Part shown: positions 46,727 through 60,200 of the stretch, one piece after another | Layout: each line of letters starts with the position of its first letter | Position numbering within the stretch: the stretch's first letter is position 1 | Origin: Nematostella vectensis | Lineage: Eukaryota; Cnidaria; Anthozoa; Actiniaria; Edwardsiidae | Assembly (NCBI RefSeq): GCF_932526225.1 | Contig: NC_064036.1 | Span: 1,488,001-1,552,000, forward strand | Direction: 5' to 3' | Length of the DNA stretch: 64,000 nucleotides | Notes under the pieces: model-generated | Seen by the model: the letters and a program-made list of their open reading frames with translations, nothing else | The model's database searches: none | Told to the model about the DNA's origin: nothing | Position numbers and translations under genes: made by a program

Positions 46727-49700
46727 ATGGCTGGCCAGTTGATCATTTCTCTATCTTTTGTAGCGTCTCTCAACTTCTTTGTCCAGGCTGATCTATTGGA
46801 TAACTTGAATTTCACAAGGACAAAAACAGCGCAATACGACGAGTTGTATAACGATGGCTTGTACGCTTACAATTTGAAGAACTATTCAGCTGCCGTAAAA
46901 TACTTCGAACAAGCGATAGCTGACTACAGACAGCAAAACGAAGTCAAACTTCACTGTCGCTCAACTTGCGCAGAAAAGTTTCGTAAATCGCTAGGTTTCC
47001 GTAATGTCGGGGCTGTCTTAAAGGACATTGAGTTAGAATATTTTAGATTCACTATTTTTTCGCGAAAATGCACGCAAGTATGTCGTGAGAAATACTTGGG
47101 CAAGAGGGCTGCCGTGAGTCCACGCGTGGACGAAGATTTCAAGTTCAGGAGGGCATATTCCTATCTGCATTTCGCGTATTACAAGGTATGCTGACTTCTT
47201 ATTGCAATTTTATTTATACTCAAACATTAAACTTTGGAATAACGTTCGCTTTACGTGAGTTTTTACTCCCTACTGTAGTTGGTGTATTGCGTGACAGAAG
47301 ATGTTGTCTGGGGCGAAATTCCTTGACATCCCCTGGAATGCTGTAACAATGAGCGGCTGTTGTAATATAGCCAACGTGTCCTATTCCTATTCAGCTGGCG
47401 TTAGATCTGTCACTCACTTCAAACAGATCCCCCAGCAACCCTTTCAAAGACACCATTCATCGGCTTTGAAATGCATAAAAAGCAGGACAAAGATTTAAAG
47501 GAAATTATTATTTATTCATAAAAAAGTCAGCATATTTGTATTTTCTATTAAAAGGTTACATAACCAAAAAGTTATATTTCCGTAGGCAATGATTGCATGT
47601 TTATTGACTGTTGCAGTAGTGAAAATTCACACAATATTCATATTTCTATCTCAAAATAATCTTAGATTAAAGAGCATACTCTATGTGTTATGTTCCTACA
47701 GTGTTGAAAAAGAGTATATGACTACTGGTTTATGCATCTTTACTTCTAACTGACGAGTGAGGGTAGTACCAAAATAAATATTTAGACAAATAGCCAATCA
47801 AATTGCAGGGACGTTAGAGTTGGCCTATAGAGAGCCTCAATACAAAAGAGACATCCCTACGTTCAGAGATTTTTTATTTAAACCAAAATTTGGTGCCTTA
47901 AGATGTACTTTATGTATATGGAGTCTGTGGTTATTTGCTTCTCCAGGGAACCCAGTTTGAAACAACTGATCTAGGCCTGGCCCATTATTGATATATATTA
48001 TGTGACACTTGGTTGCAGACTGGCCAGATCATCAAAGGTGCCCGGGCTGCATACACCTTCCTGGAAACATCCCCAGATGACCAGTTCATGCTCGATAACA
48101 TGAAATACTATAAGTCACTCCCCATTGTCACAGACGACCTTATGATCTCTTTTGAGCCAATGCTACACCAAGAGAAATACTTCAAGGCTGTTAAATTCTA
48201 TGAAGAGCAAAAGTTTGAGCTGGCAGTTGAGGGCTTTGAGGAAACACTAAAGGAGTATTATAAGGCGTATGAGAGATGTAAGCTGATGTGTGAGGAGAAG
48301 AGGGAGAGCAACAAGATGCTTGGACGAAGCGGACTTTATGGAGTGTATGTGGATGTGTTGAGCTGTCGGGCTCAGTGTCCGATAGAACTGGCAACAGTCA
48401 AGGGGCACACAGTTGACAAATATCTGGCCAGACACTATAATTATCTGCAGATGAGTTACTGGAAAGGTAAGTTGCAAGTGTATAATAATGATGATAATGT
48501 CATATGATCGGGTTATTGGTAATACACTGTAGATGATAAATATAAATGATGGTGATAGTTATTGTTGGTGATAATTGTTGAGAGTGATGAGTACAGTGAT
48601 GATGATGATGGTCATGAATGATAATTATGAAGATGATTAATCTATGTAATTATTATATAATATTTATTACCATTATTTTACTTGCAGCTGGTCAAACTCT
48701 CAAAGCTGCCGAATGTGCAACCACTTACCTCCTGCTTGATCCAGATGATGACAATATGATTGACAACCTTAAGTACTTCAGATGGTATTCCAAGGCTAAT
48801 GGAGAGCAGATCCAGGCAAGAAAGGTAAGGTCTTGTGATAAGTATCGTAATACTCTTAACCAGCATTCCCAAAAAAAGTGCATCATTCACAATTCAAAAT
48901 TTTTCAAAATTAGGGAAACATGTTTCTAATAAACTAGCATATCAGGACAGGGAATTCTTACCAGGAAATGTGATTCACTGATATTAGAGAGCATGATCAA
49001 TTTATGCTTTACAGATTCATGATAAGAAAAAAAGTGCCCTTCACAAATCACAAAAATAGCCTTTACTGCCACTTTAAAGACTGCGTCAAAACTCTTTGAG
49101 ACATTGCTTGTCATTGCTGTGTAAACTATTGATTCTAGCAAGTTCTAGTTCTACCTCTTTAGGAGGTTTCTTTGTGAGTGAATCATAAGACAGAAAAAAG
49201 TGACTTTTTTGGCTGTCAGTTTATCAGCTTTTAAAAAGTATCTTTTACTGATATATACAGGAAGTAATTGACTATTACCGTGAGGTCACCTTAGAAAGCA
49301 GGCTTCTACACCTTGCCGTGATGTACACAGATGAGGACAATATGGCTTTCTCAGACGAATTGTTTGAAGATGCTGATGCACCTGACAGTGAGGAGGACAA
49401 GAAGGATAAAGGTTTACAAATAGCAGAGGTGTGTATAGTGGACTAATGTGAAATTATTTCAAAACCAGTTATCAATATCCCTCCAATCTACCACCCTAGG
49501 CAGACAAATGTTGATTGGTCTCTAAATAGGTAATCCATTTGATTTGACTTGTGTTTGACTAGCATTCTATTGTTTTAAAGGATCTCGTAGAAGGAGAGGA
49601 CTCAGATTACTCAGCCATCCGTCTATCTGGCCTTGGACCTGCCAGGAGTCCAAGTGAAATCAGACCCATCCAGGAAAAACTTAAGGAAGGAAAATATCAG

Positions 49701-52700
49701 GTATGTTTATTTAGGAATAGATATTTGTAGTGTGGTTTCAATACTCTGGCCTATTAAAACATGTCTCGGTGTCTACTCAGGGGTAGTCAGCTAGGAAAAT
49801 GGGGGGAAGCCTACAACATGTTCACAACACCAGCATTGCTACTGTCAGTATGTGGGAAGCTTATTTAGTCCTCAAGTAAACATGTTAGAGATGAGTTGTT
49901 ACAGAACATCACAGGAGACGTGTTAGCCACATTGAAAATGGATGTAGACCTAACCCTTATCCTAAAATAGTTTGCATAAACTGCTGACTTGCAGTTTACA
50001 GGTGAACTCTATCACCCTTAACCCCCTACTCAAATTCCTGGCTACTGTCCTGATAACGAACCAGTTTTATTTTATTTGTTCTCATATGATGTTCTCTCAA
50101 CAGAATGCTGTTGTAACAATGACAGAGGACAAGCTCAATGGGAGCAATAGATTTGTTGCAGATCAGTTCATTTCTGAGGAGGAATGTAAAACTCTTATGG
50201 ACCTCGCAAGGGTATGACTTTTTACTAATAACAGTTCTCTCTTTCTTGCCTTTGCTGCCTAACATATCACATTCTAGGACAGAGATATTTGGTGTGGTCA
50301 CACCCAATTTAGAAAGGTGAAGAAATTATGTTTGTCAACAGGGTTCCAGCCTGGAGATATTGGATACACGTTGACACACAAGCCTCAGAAAAAAAAATAC
50401 TTCTACTTCTACTGTAACTCTCTCCCCTAGGAAAGCATTCGGGCTTAATATGAACAAATACCCTGTTGATAAACATGATCCACTTAATAATTTGAGCCCC
50501 ACACCCCTAACAGTGCAACTGAAAACTCCCCTTACAAAACAAACACTCATGAGGTGTTGCATAACAAAGTGGTCTATTTTCGTAATTCTCAATGAAACAC
50601 TGCTATGCTCCCTTGCTTGAAGCCATTAACTTGTTTGAGGAAAACCCTATTGTAGCATTTAGAGCAGCCAATGGTAACTAAAGAATATCTGAGAAAGGTA
50701 TCATTTGAAAGTAAAACCTTACTTGACTAAAATAAACATAAAGGCAAGCTGCATTTTTTATGGGTGCTTTAATGATCACAAGTCAGTGAGCCACCTGTTA
50801 AGAACTCACCTGAGTCTGTATCTAATTTAAATTGATTATTCTATGATATTATTCTCTGCCATCATTTTTTTTCCAGGAGCTAATACTAAAGATTGCAAAC
50901 ACAATTCCAGTCTTTGGTTGGTTCTAATCAGATCGGTATACACCTATTTCAGACATTAGGCTTCACTAGCTAAAATCTACGTGTTGCAACCTAATTGCTT
51001 TACGGATGATATCAAATAAATGAGTGTAATCAAAATCGAATCAAAGCTTGTAAAACTAAACATGTACATCACTTTCATAGACCAGGATTTTGCAATCTAA
51101 ACAACTGCAGGTTACACATTGATTCCCAAATTGCAGCCTAATTTGAAACTGGTGTATGCGGAGGCAGTGCACTAAAGCACCTATATTTTTATTTCTCTGA
51201 ATTTGATAAGCAACGTGTTATTCTGATTCAGTGCACTAAAGCACCTATATTTTTATTTCTCTGAATTTGATGAGCAACATGTTATTCTGATTCAGTGCAC
51301 TGGTCCCGGTCTTACCAATGTTATTAGAACCAGTGTTAAATGAGAGTGCTCATTTAAATGTAACGCTATCAAAATGAGACTGCTACATTGTAAAGCATTG
51401 TTCTACCTAAAGGTTAGTGAATAACATAGTGCATGACCCTCTCAGATAAAGTCTAATAATGTGAAAACGAGGTAATATAATGGTGAAGGTTTATGAAAAT
51501 AAATGGAAATTGATTAATGCCAAAAACAAAATTATAGCAATAAAGCAGAAATGTTGCCGAATGCCAATAAATTACTTTGTTAATTTGAATAATTTTTTAC
51601 AGTAAAGCTTTTTGCAGAAAAGCGTCTAAACGTTTCCTGGCAACATATTTATAATTTTAAAAATATTTAAAATAGCCTAGACTACTCTTCAAAACATAAA
51701 ATACTAAAAGGCAGCCATTACATTTTTATTTCACGCGTTCTCCAACACAAAATCTAAGGATTTTTTCTGTTTACTTTCTTACGTTATCTGTTTCATCGTC
51801 ACCATTATTTGGTGTTTTCTCCGAGGGTCATGCTCCGCTATACATCCTTGTCTCTTGATTATTTTGGTCTCTGTCAGAAGACTGCCAAACTAGGAGATGG
51901 CTACAATGACCGGAGCATGCCGGATGGGAAACCTTTCTCGTTCACGGAGCAGGAGACTTTTGAAGGAGTTACTCCAGTGTCAGCGGCAAAGGTAAGAAAT
52001 TCCGCTCGTTAGGGGAACCTAAGTGGCCTTCTGTAGTTCCTATATTTCCAGTAGGGGTGAGTAATAGTCATTTAGCCATCAGCAAAACTTTTGGTTCCAA
52101 ATATACAAAATGCATTGATTTATCTTGTGAGTAAACTCGTGCTTGTCTTGTAGGCCATAATGCAAGGAAAAGTGGATATTGAGCCAGTCGATCTGTACTT
52201 AAACTCCAGCGAGAGGATGCGGGATTTCGTGGAGGATTATTTCCAACTGGAAACACCTCTGTACTTCTCATACAGCCATCTGGTCTGCAGAACGTCACTA
52301 CCAGGTGGAATGATAGTCATACACGGAGAACCAAACTCACATAACACTAATACCTGTCACTGTGGATTCGCTTATCGCAGGCTTACTGGTCAATCAGATT
52401 GGTCTCCTTTTATATTGAAACCAAAGTCAATGAGGAACTGACTAACTAACTTGTTAGGCACCCTCTATCGTGACTGGGATATGCGCGAACTTTATTTTGG
52501 AGTTTGACAAAAAATATAAGTAAAAGGAAAACTTCTACATAGCGTAGAAAATCTCTGCAAGACGTGCGCCTCAAAATGCACTTCACATACGATTGCTTTG
52601 TAGTTGCGGACTGCTCCACATCAGTGTCCCAGCGGCTCTTATATGCCCCCTGATATAGGCCAAATCGGATGTTGACAGGACCTCTGGCTTAGCGTCCTTA

Positions 52701-54662
52701 GACGAGAGATTTATAGTCCCCCATCAGAGAGTCTGGTTTTTGCAATTCTGACAGAAATCCCAGGTTGACCCGGACCCTACCCTGGTTCCAGAGCCTCGAA
52801 CGTCTCTCTATTTAGTGTCCAGCGAGGCATAGAAAGACGTTCGAGGCTCTGGAACCAGCGTACCCGAACCAGGTCAATTGACTTCAGAATCGTAACCCCA
52901 TTACTGAGTTATCAACCACCTCCACACCTTTTGACACACCCTGATGGCCCCATTACTGAGTTATCAACCGCCTCTACACCTTTCGACACACCCTGATGGG
53001 TTTGCTGTGTGAACACATTTATTATTTATTGCACATAACGTGATTTCTGTTGACCTACTCAATACTCAATGTCCTAATCACCACGGGATGCCGGTTTGTT
53101 TCCCTCAGGGTCCAAGGAGAAGCAGCACATCAGTCACCCTGTGCACTCAGATAACTGTCTGTTGCACCATGACGGACCGGGCACGTGTCCCAAGCGATCG
53201 CCTGCATTCACGTGGAGAGATTATAGGTAAGTGACATGCAAGCAGACAGTATAAGCTGGGGGATAGGGGAGGGGGACGGACCGGGCACGTGTCCGAAGCG
53301 ATCACTTGCATTCACGTGGAGAGATTATAGGTAAGGCAGACAGTATAAGCTGGGGGATAGGGGAGGGGGGACGGACCGGGCACGTGTTCTGCATTCACGT
53401 GGAGAGATTATAGGTAAGTGACAGGCAAGCAGACAGTAGCTGCTAAGGGATGGGAGGGGGGGGGTGAGTATTAGCTGGGGGGTAGGGGAGACGGATCGGG
53501 CACGTGTCCTGCATTCACGTGGAGATATTATAGGTAAGTGACAGGCAAGCAGCCAGTAGCTGCTAAGGGATGGGAGGGGGGGGAGTGAGTATTAGCTGGG
53601 GGGTAGGGGAGACGGATCAGGCACGTGTAAGCGATCACCGGCATTTTCCCCTGAGGATTTCAGCGCACACTGTATGATTTAATTGTTTAGACGCTGCTGT
53701 ATTTATATAGATTTATTGTGATCCTGTTGCGGCGTTTATTCGAGGGTGTTGTAGGTTAGAAGGCGTTCTCTTAAAATAATCACAATTTTATAGATCATAT
53801 TTTTGAAGAACAAAGTAATACCCTAGGTGAGACCTTTGTTTTAGGGCGGCGTTTATTAATATTTTAGAAATTTTATGATTTTCACTTATGATTGTTTTAA
53901 TACAGTGCCCTTCTGTATCTGAACGAAGACTTCGAGGGTGGCGAATTCATCTTCACACACCCCAACGAGACAATTCAGGTAAAAACTTCATGACAAGTAC
54001 TACAGTATCATCTTTTCTGTTGGACAATTAGTGTAATCGTTTGGACGATGCGAACTCTTGGAGTTAGGAGGGGGTTACTTATCTACCGACAAATGAATAT
54101 GATATGTTTTCATTTTCCACAACTCGTCGAGACAATTCAGGTAATCTGGACCCCTCGCAATACTACATTATCATTTTATCATATCATATTATCATTATCA
54201 TCATCACATTATCATTTTTAAAGTGCCCTTAGTGCTCCCTTGCTTGGGCCTTTTCCATGCTAGTCTAGAGATCTCTCTAGCTATTTAATCCATGCCGACA
54301 CGCGTACGCAAGCTGTTTGTTACTGTAAATATAAAGGGCCACATACCTTGCTGCTGTTTTACTCATCAACTTAACCTGACTGTCTCACGCTCTCATTCAC
54401 CCATCCACAGGCGGCAGTAAAACCCAAGTGTGGCCGAATGGTTGGCTTCTCGGCCGGTGTTGAGAATCTCCATGGAGTCCTCGGCGTGGAAGGTCGAAGG
54501 TGCGCGGTCGCATTGTGGTTCACGATGCGCGTCAAGCATGACGAGATGTCGCGATGGGAAGCCAAGAAACTCGTGCGCCAGGCCAAGGAAAAGATGGTAG
54601 GCAAGGAAAATCTGCAACAGCAGTTTGCCAAGCCCGATATCCAGAGCCATGCCGAGTTATAG
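46727..54662 (+). CDS. P3H: Leprecan-family collagen prolyl 3-hydroxylase, 11 exons, 715 aa
   Basis: Prolyl 3-hydroxylases modify collagen prolines in the ER, using Fe(II), 2-oxoglutarate and ascorbate. Exons: 46727-47185, 48019-48466, 48688-48824, 49261-49428, 49581-49700, 50104-50211, 51878-51991, 52154-52304, 53109-53226, 53906-53978 and 54411-54662; total 2148 bp with all phases consistent. The protein has a signal peptide (LIISLSFVASLNFFVQA) and leprecan-type helical repeats with four CX3C motifs (CRSTC, CTQVC, CKLMC, CRAQC). An acidic linker follows, then the dioxygenase domain: TPLYFSYSHLVCRT, iron ligands in HPVHSDNCLL, YLNEDFEGGEFIF, CGRMVGFSAG, distal His in ENLHGV and RRCAVALWFT. 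The C-terminus HAEL looks like a weak KDEL-type ER-retrieval signal. Length is near that of vertebrate P3H1 (about 736). Exon 9's end and donor are repeated downstream. Confidence 0.97.
50334..50616. mobile_element. Foldback element, family A, second copy in P3H intron 6
   Basis: 50455-50590 matches the right arm of the element at 3590-3722 (AACATGATCCACTTAATAA, GAGCCCCACACCCCTAACAG, CTTACAAAACAAACACTCAT, ATAACAAAGTGGTC). TTTGTCAACAGGG at 50332 and CCCTGTTGATAAA at about 50461 suggest a shortened opposite arm. Confidence 0.65.
51171..51300. repeat. Two-copy 63-bp tandem repeat in P3H intron 6
   Basis: GTGCACTAAAGCACCTATAT through TTATTCTGATTCA occurs twice back to back with three differences. 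Confidence 0.9.
52440..53100. other. P3H intron 8: one inverted and one tandem repeat
   Basis: GGTTCCAGAGCCTCGAACGT (about 52790) is mirrored by ACGTTCGAGGCTCTGGAACC near 52836. A 55-bp block starting CCCCATTACTGAGTTATCAA is repeated at about 52898 and 52949. Confidence 0.8.
53160..53645. repeat. Tandem array built from the end of P3H exon 9 and its splice donor
   Basis: GACGGACCGGGCACGTGT recurs at 53171 (true exon), 53275, 53370, 53490 and 53611 with small changes. The first four copies each include TTCACGTGGAGATATTATAG or near it, followed by GTAAG. Donors are at 53227 (true), 53331, 53414 and 53534. The last copy has lost the donor. The units also carry G-rich intron sequence (TGGGGGATAGGGGAGGGG). 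Confidence 0.93.
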
Positions 54663-54664
54663 GC

Positions 54665-56580
54665 GTCTAGTACAGAGGCAATTGAGTCCTCCATATTACT
54701 GCTGGTAGGCGGAGTAGAAAAACATAAAACAAGAGCGATGTGGCGCCAAGACCGAGGTTGGTAGACGAGTTAGTGTTAGCAAGCTGACAAGCCTAGAAGC
54801 ATGTAGTAATAGAGGTGAGATAGAGGTAAGAGTTGACCACACACCTCTACATAATGTGTGTGTGCTTAAATATTCGGGGCGCATATTTTTAACCACCGAA
54901 ATGCTCCAGAAACTGTGTTTCGTATATCCCCCCGTATTTTTAATTCCCCTGAATAGGGTATTCCTTGGTGTTACGGAGGGCTTTGTTTAATAGTGCTGTA
55001 GGCATTTGTACTCTCTTTCATTGTCTCGTTCTAAGGTCTTTGTTTTTGGCTTTTGTTCTATTGTGTTTTTGGTGCTGGTGCTCCGTAACACCAAGAAACT
55101 ACCCATAAATCATACCAACGACGAATCATTGTAAGACAGCAGTGTTCTCTTGCAAATACTCTACCGAGTGTGTTGAATGCATTTGGCAAGAGATAACAGA
55201 TAGTTCGCTGTTATGACCAAGTAATTGGTTTAGAATGACAGACGTACCTTCACTCTTAGTCACTAAAGATACAAATACGGCGTGTGCTGTTATGTTAGAT
55301 AGGCCATTTAAAAAAAAGAAGATAGGATAAAAAGCCTTCCGTGCTATATTGCGACAGATGAAGACCAGAAGAGTTTATATAAGGGTAAGGATGTGACCAC
55401 GTGCTGAAAGTAACTTACAAAGAAGCTATATCGAGAGCTTTTTATAACGACTGCCCTCGTTCTGTGAGGCAGTGAGGATTGCTTTACAATTTTCTGAATT
55501 TAAAAAGATAATATATTATAATATATAGAAATTATGTATTATAAATGACCACATTTTATAGAGTTTTATATAAAAAGAGATCTTGTTATATGCTGTGTGT
55601 AATCTTTTGGGCTCGTTTGGGTTCAGGACAAAGGAAGGAATTGTAAAACGGTTTTGTCCACATGGTCCGTTGGGTGTAGATAGTTTGCTTTTCTCCAGAT
55701 AGAGGAAACAGTAAATTCGACTCCTTTTTATAGAAGACCAAAGACGGACAGAAGTTAAATCACAAAGAACAGGATTTGCTAAGTATAGGAACAAGGAAAG
55801 TTGTATTTAAACTCATAGTTAATTTTGCAAATGCCATTACGATGTCTTCTGGTGAAGGCCGGGGGAAGGAGAAAGGGGGGGGGGGCTTGTGCCAGAGTTA
55901 CCCCCTTTTCCCGCTGACCACACCCTTTAATCTCTAATAGAAAATCAACATAATGACAACAGATGATCATTCCATACTATTTTAATTTTTCTACATTCTT
56001 TTTTAATAAAATCTTTGGTTTCGAGAATTTTTGGGAAGACTGGCGTAAATCGCCATCATTCATTTTTAAAACGTAATCAGCAGGGTGAAAATCGCTAAGC
56101 ACAAGAGGCATATCGTTGGTTTCTAAGAAAAATCTATACATTCAAGGAAAATATTTTAAACAATATTCTTATGATTTGAATATACACATGGATGAAAAAT
56201 ATCAAAAGTTTAGGAATGAAATGATGGAAATCTATCGTGGCGGCCAATCGACTACTGTACAAGATATTATAAATATCCTATTAATAATATATTCTCTATT
56301 TTTCACATAAATCTGTAAAAATAAAATATGTAACATAAGAACGGTATTTGCCCAATTGTTCGGTTTTGACTAAAACATTCAGCCATTTCTCAACTTTTGT
56401 CGCGTATCCGACACGTTTCTTCAGCACAGAACAACAGCCATTTGACTTGGCGCCATTGTTTGATGCTAGTATGTCTGAAGCAATCGAAAACATCACTGTT
56501 GAGTGATTGGCACTTTACAACAGCGTGCTCGGTTAAGTATGCAAGACCAAAAAGTCTTTCAGCTGTATTCTTGTCTTCTT
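54665..56580. other. Intergenic region between P3H and ephrin
   Basis: Probably includes the P3H 3' UTR. No exon supported; short AT-rich frames such as 56116-56310 lack support. Confidence 0.4.
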
Positions 56581-57264
56581 GTTCATTTCTGTTGTTCATT
56601 GGAAGGTAACGCCTTCCTGAAAAGTAGGATCTTTCCCTTTCATTGATTGACGCGTATAAGTCTGGCAAGCATTATAACATTGGCTTCACATTTCACGTGA
56701 TTTAATGCTATACTTTGTCAATCCGGGAATTCTCCCTGAGAAGCGCATGCGCAGCTGATGACCGCTTATCATCGGATCGAGGCTGGTGATTTGAAGATTG
56801 CTTTTTGCAGCTGGAGAAGACAGACAAAAGGTTAATTAAAATGCTTTAGAAAGATGGCTTTCATTATGCCTGTTTGTCAGAAAATGACAGAGCGAGGATA
56901 TAAAATAAATATAAGAATTTGGCGATGAGTAAGAGAAGGGAAGTAAAGAGAAGGAGATGTAAAGGAGGCCGGGAACGAAGTTGACTGGAAAGAACGGCAA
57001 GCGTGGTTCTCTTATCGTTCACGTGTTTTCTTTCGTAGACTAACTGGGTTGGTGGCGGTCTTTACCCTTGTGTTATCAAGTGGTGAGGTGGGAAATGGGA
57101 GGAAATTAGAAATCCCACATGTCTTCCTGTTCCCGGCAGGGTTAACTAACACTCATCTTTGGGAAACCAGGGAGGTGCGCCCAAGCTGAACCGGAAAAGA
57201 AGGGTCAGCCGCTTAGCCCTAGGTACCACCAGAAGATGATATAAGCTCAGGCCAATCTACTTAC

Positions 57265-60200
57265 CATAAAATGTAGATATTACAAGAGATCGAGACAGCA
57301 ATTATGGCCCCCATCACGGCAACTAGAATCAGCCAAGTCGTATCTGCAAAAGGAGAATAATACCATACTTAACGAGAAACTCTAATCAAAGACGCATGTG
57401 TTTTGGGAGAGATATCACAGATCGCGACCTTGACTGAAAATCCCTATTATATTTTATTATTTAGCAAGTTGTGTGGGGTATCTATCAAGCTGATAGATTT
57501 AAGGGAGCAAACGGAAGCGCTGCTGCAGAGTTCATAATCTTCAGCGACAAAATTATCTAAGCAGCCAGGGGTACGCGGTCAGACGATTGTATAGGTTATA
57601 CGAATGACATCGTTGGGAACTGAGCAGAGATACTTAGCGCGTCTTGACTCGCGTTCCTATCAAGGTTTTACAAAAACTTGAATTACATCCTCAAGGGCAA
57701 GCGAGGATAATAAAATAGTAAACCTCCTACTGCGTCATTTCCGCTTTCTGAGAGAATGCGATCTTACTTCCGGTTAGTCCCAGGAAGGTTTAGCAGCTTT
57801 TCGTTTTATTGCCAAAAAGATCAAAAGTTGGATAATTTCCCAAGCTAGGGCTACTAGCGCATCGAGTGCCATCCAAGAATTAAACCTCAAGGCCATGAGG
57901 TTTAATTCCAAATAGCACATCACTTTTCAGGGGCACCGAATTTTCTTTGGCTTTCTTTCAGCTTGTTATAGAGAAAGGCAGACAAGAGAACAAGGGTTAC
58001 AAGAGCTTGTTATAGAGAAAGGCAGACAAGAGAACAAGGGTTACAAAAAGCTTGTTATAGAGAAAGGCAGACAAGAGAACAAGGGTGGAATGAGATGTAA
58101 GGAAAGAATGTCACTCCTCCGATCCCAATTAAAGATAGAGTCCAAATTTTGTGTGGGGATCCCATTCATCGGTCATATTTGCCTCGATGTGTTTTATCGC
58201 TTGCTAAGAACTTGGCTTATCAACCATCTTTAGAAGTTCCATAAAGGGGGGGCTGAACCAAGGGTTTCAATAAAAGGGGGGGTGGGCGGATTCAATTTTT
58301 CTTCTGTAGATTTCCTTATTTTTTTGTTATTTTCAAGCCAAATGTCTGCAAATAGGGGGGGGGGGGGGGGGACCCAGATCCGCCCCTGTTAAGATTATTA
58401 ACGTGATTTATACACTTGACGTACTCTCAGGGTCCCGGGCACACCTCGCGAATGGAATGTTGTCAGTGCCGCTGTTACGGCGTGCTACCATCAGTCTATG
58501 GTACATTAAAAACTACGTTCTATTTTTTAATTATAAAGGTGATTTATTCACTCTGCGTACCTTCAGGGTCCCGGGGACACCTCGTGCCTTTAGAAGCACC
58601 CGCCCTTGGTCCCGTAATGGAATCGCGTACATCCACATCCTCTTTCGTCCGTGGCTCGGGCTGTCTGGGGGAAGGCGTCTCGGGGGGTGCTGCCTGCACG
58701 ACCTTTGGTAGCGTGGTCGGCTGTGTTGTTGGCGTGGATGTTGACGGCGTTGTGGTTGTTGTTGCTGCTGTCGTTGTTGTCAGTGTTGTGGGTGTTGATT
58801 GTGTTGTGGGCTGGGATGTTGTTGTTGCTTGTGTAGTTGTTGGAAGGGTTGTTGGGGGTTCAGTGGGGTTACAAACTGGATCTGTTTAAAAAAAATGTCT
58901 CCTTTAAAATTGATTATGAAAGAGGTTACTTCCTGTTTCTACTATCCTTCAATTGCTTGCTTCACAACTACAGAATTACGCGCATTTCTTACAAAACAAC
59001 AACCGCCTTTACAACGATTTGCAAATTGGATAATGTGACCAGCAATATGCACTGCGGCAAATCACTTGGGGGTTACCTGTGGCGCTATGGCACACGTGGA
59101 CTTGTAACTTCATGTTATGTGTCTGACAGCGGCCATTTCTTGTGCTTTGTAGAGAGCTCTGCTGTCCATTTGATGTCGCTATGAATGAGAAAACAAGGCA
59201 TTACTGCTTATTCCTTTTTGTAGAAAGCAAGTAACTTAATGATAAGAAACAAACTCGCTCCGAAGGTCATCTTCGTAATTCACAAAATGGCGTACTAAAA
59301 AGGCCATAAGAGCGAGGTCGTTAATCAAGCTACCTTACTCTCACTCACTCGTTACCCCCTTAACAACCGTTATCCCTCGTGAAATCTACCTTTGCCCCCC
59401 TTTCTTTCTCGAAGTATTGTTTTTCTCTCGACCTCTGTATTGCATAATAAACCCCTCCCTATTCCCCGTCCCTTCTACCCTGTTTTTGGCCTGTGAGGTT
59501 TATATTTGGCTATTTATCTTGCGCACAATTATTTCAAAAGGTAGCGCTGTGACAACCCATGCATTGTGACGCGTGGCATTTTGAATAATATATAAATGAC
59601 CGAATCACAGTCGCACAACACCACAAACGATCAAAATACTAAAGTTTTTAAACCTGGGTTTATCTGAATATATCTATTTCCTTATAATAAACCACGAGGC
59701 TACGTGCGTTGAGGATTCTCAATTCATAGGGATGTTGCAGCCATTGTCTGCCCTTTTCTCCTGTTGCTCTTCCATTGCTTGGTCTAGTTCTGTATCTCTG
59801 ATGTAATCTACCGCCAATAACTAGAACACCCTAAGACATGAGTTTCCACTTTAAATTGCATATTTTTGCTATCACTACTTGCAACCTCATGCGATATCCC
59901 CCTGACCCAAAATCTTGTTTACTCCTTTTATCATTTTCACCTTTCCGTATGCTATCACACAGATCGACATACTTTATAATTCTGTCGCCGCAGATTTTGG
60001 CCCTCGGTCAACAAAGCGATATTATTAGGTAATCCATCATTCACAGAGGATGGGATGTGCTCGTGCCAAATATCATTCAGTAATAAGATTACTAGGAGTG
60101 CGTACAACCACCGGGCCAATACTACTAAAATTCAAAGTACATGGGCGCATGCATTTCTTGCGCTAAAATTGCATTGAATTTTAACTAGCTCGCGAAAAGG

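Noticed and set aside
56390-56668. 92-codon minus frame as a large ephrin tail exon
   Set aside because: Its frame does not match the phase 2 end of the ephrin membrane exon. The in-phase reading of the same acceptor stops after ten codons.
58403-59184. Plus-strand Val/Gly-rich frames of 102-157 codons
   Set aside because: Antisense shadows of the ephrin Thr/Pro stalk exon and exon 3.
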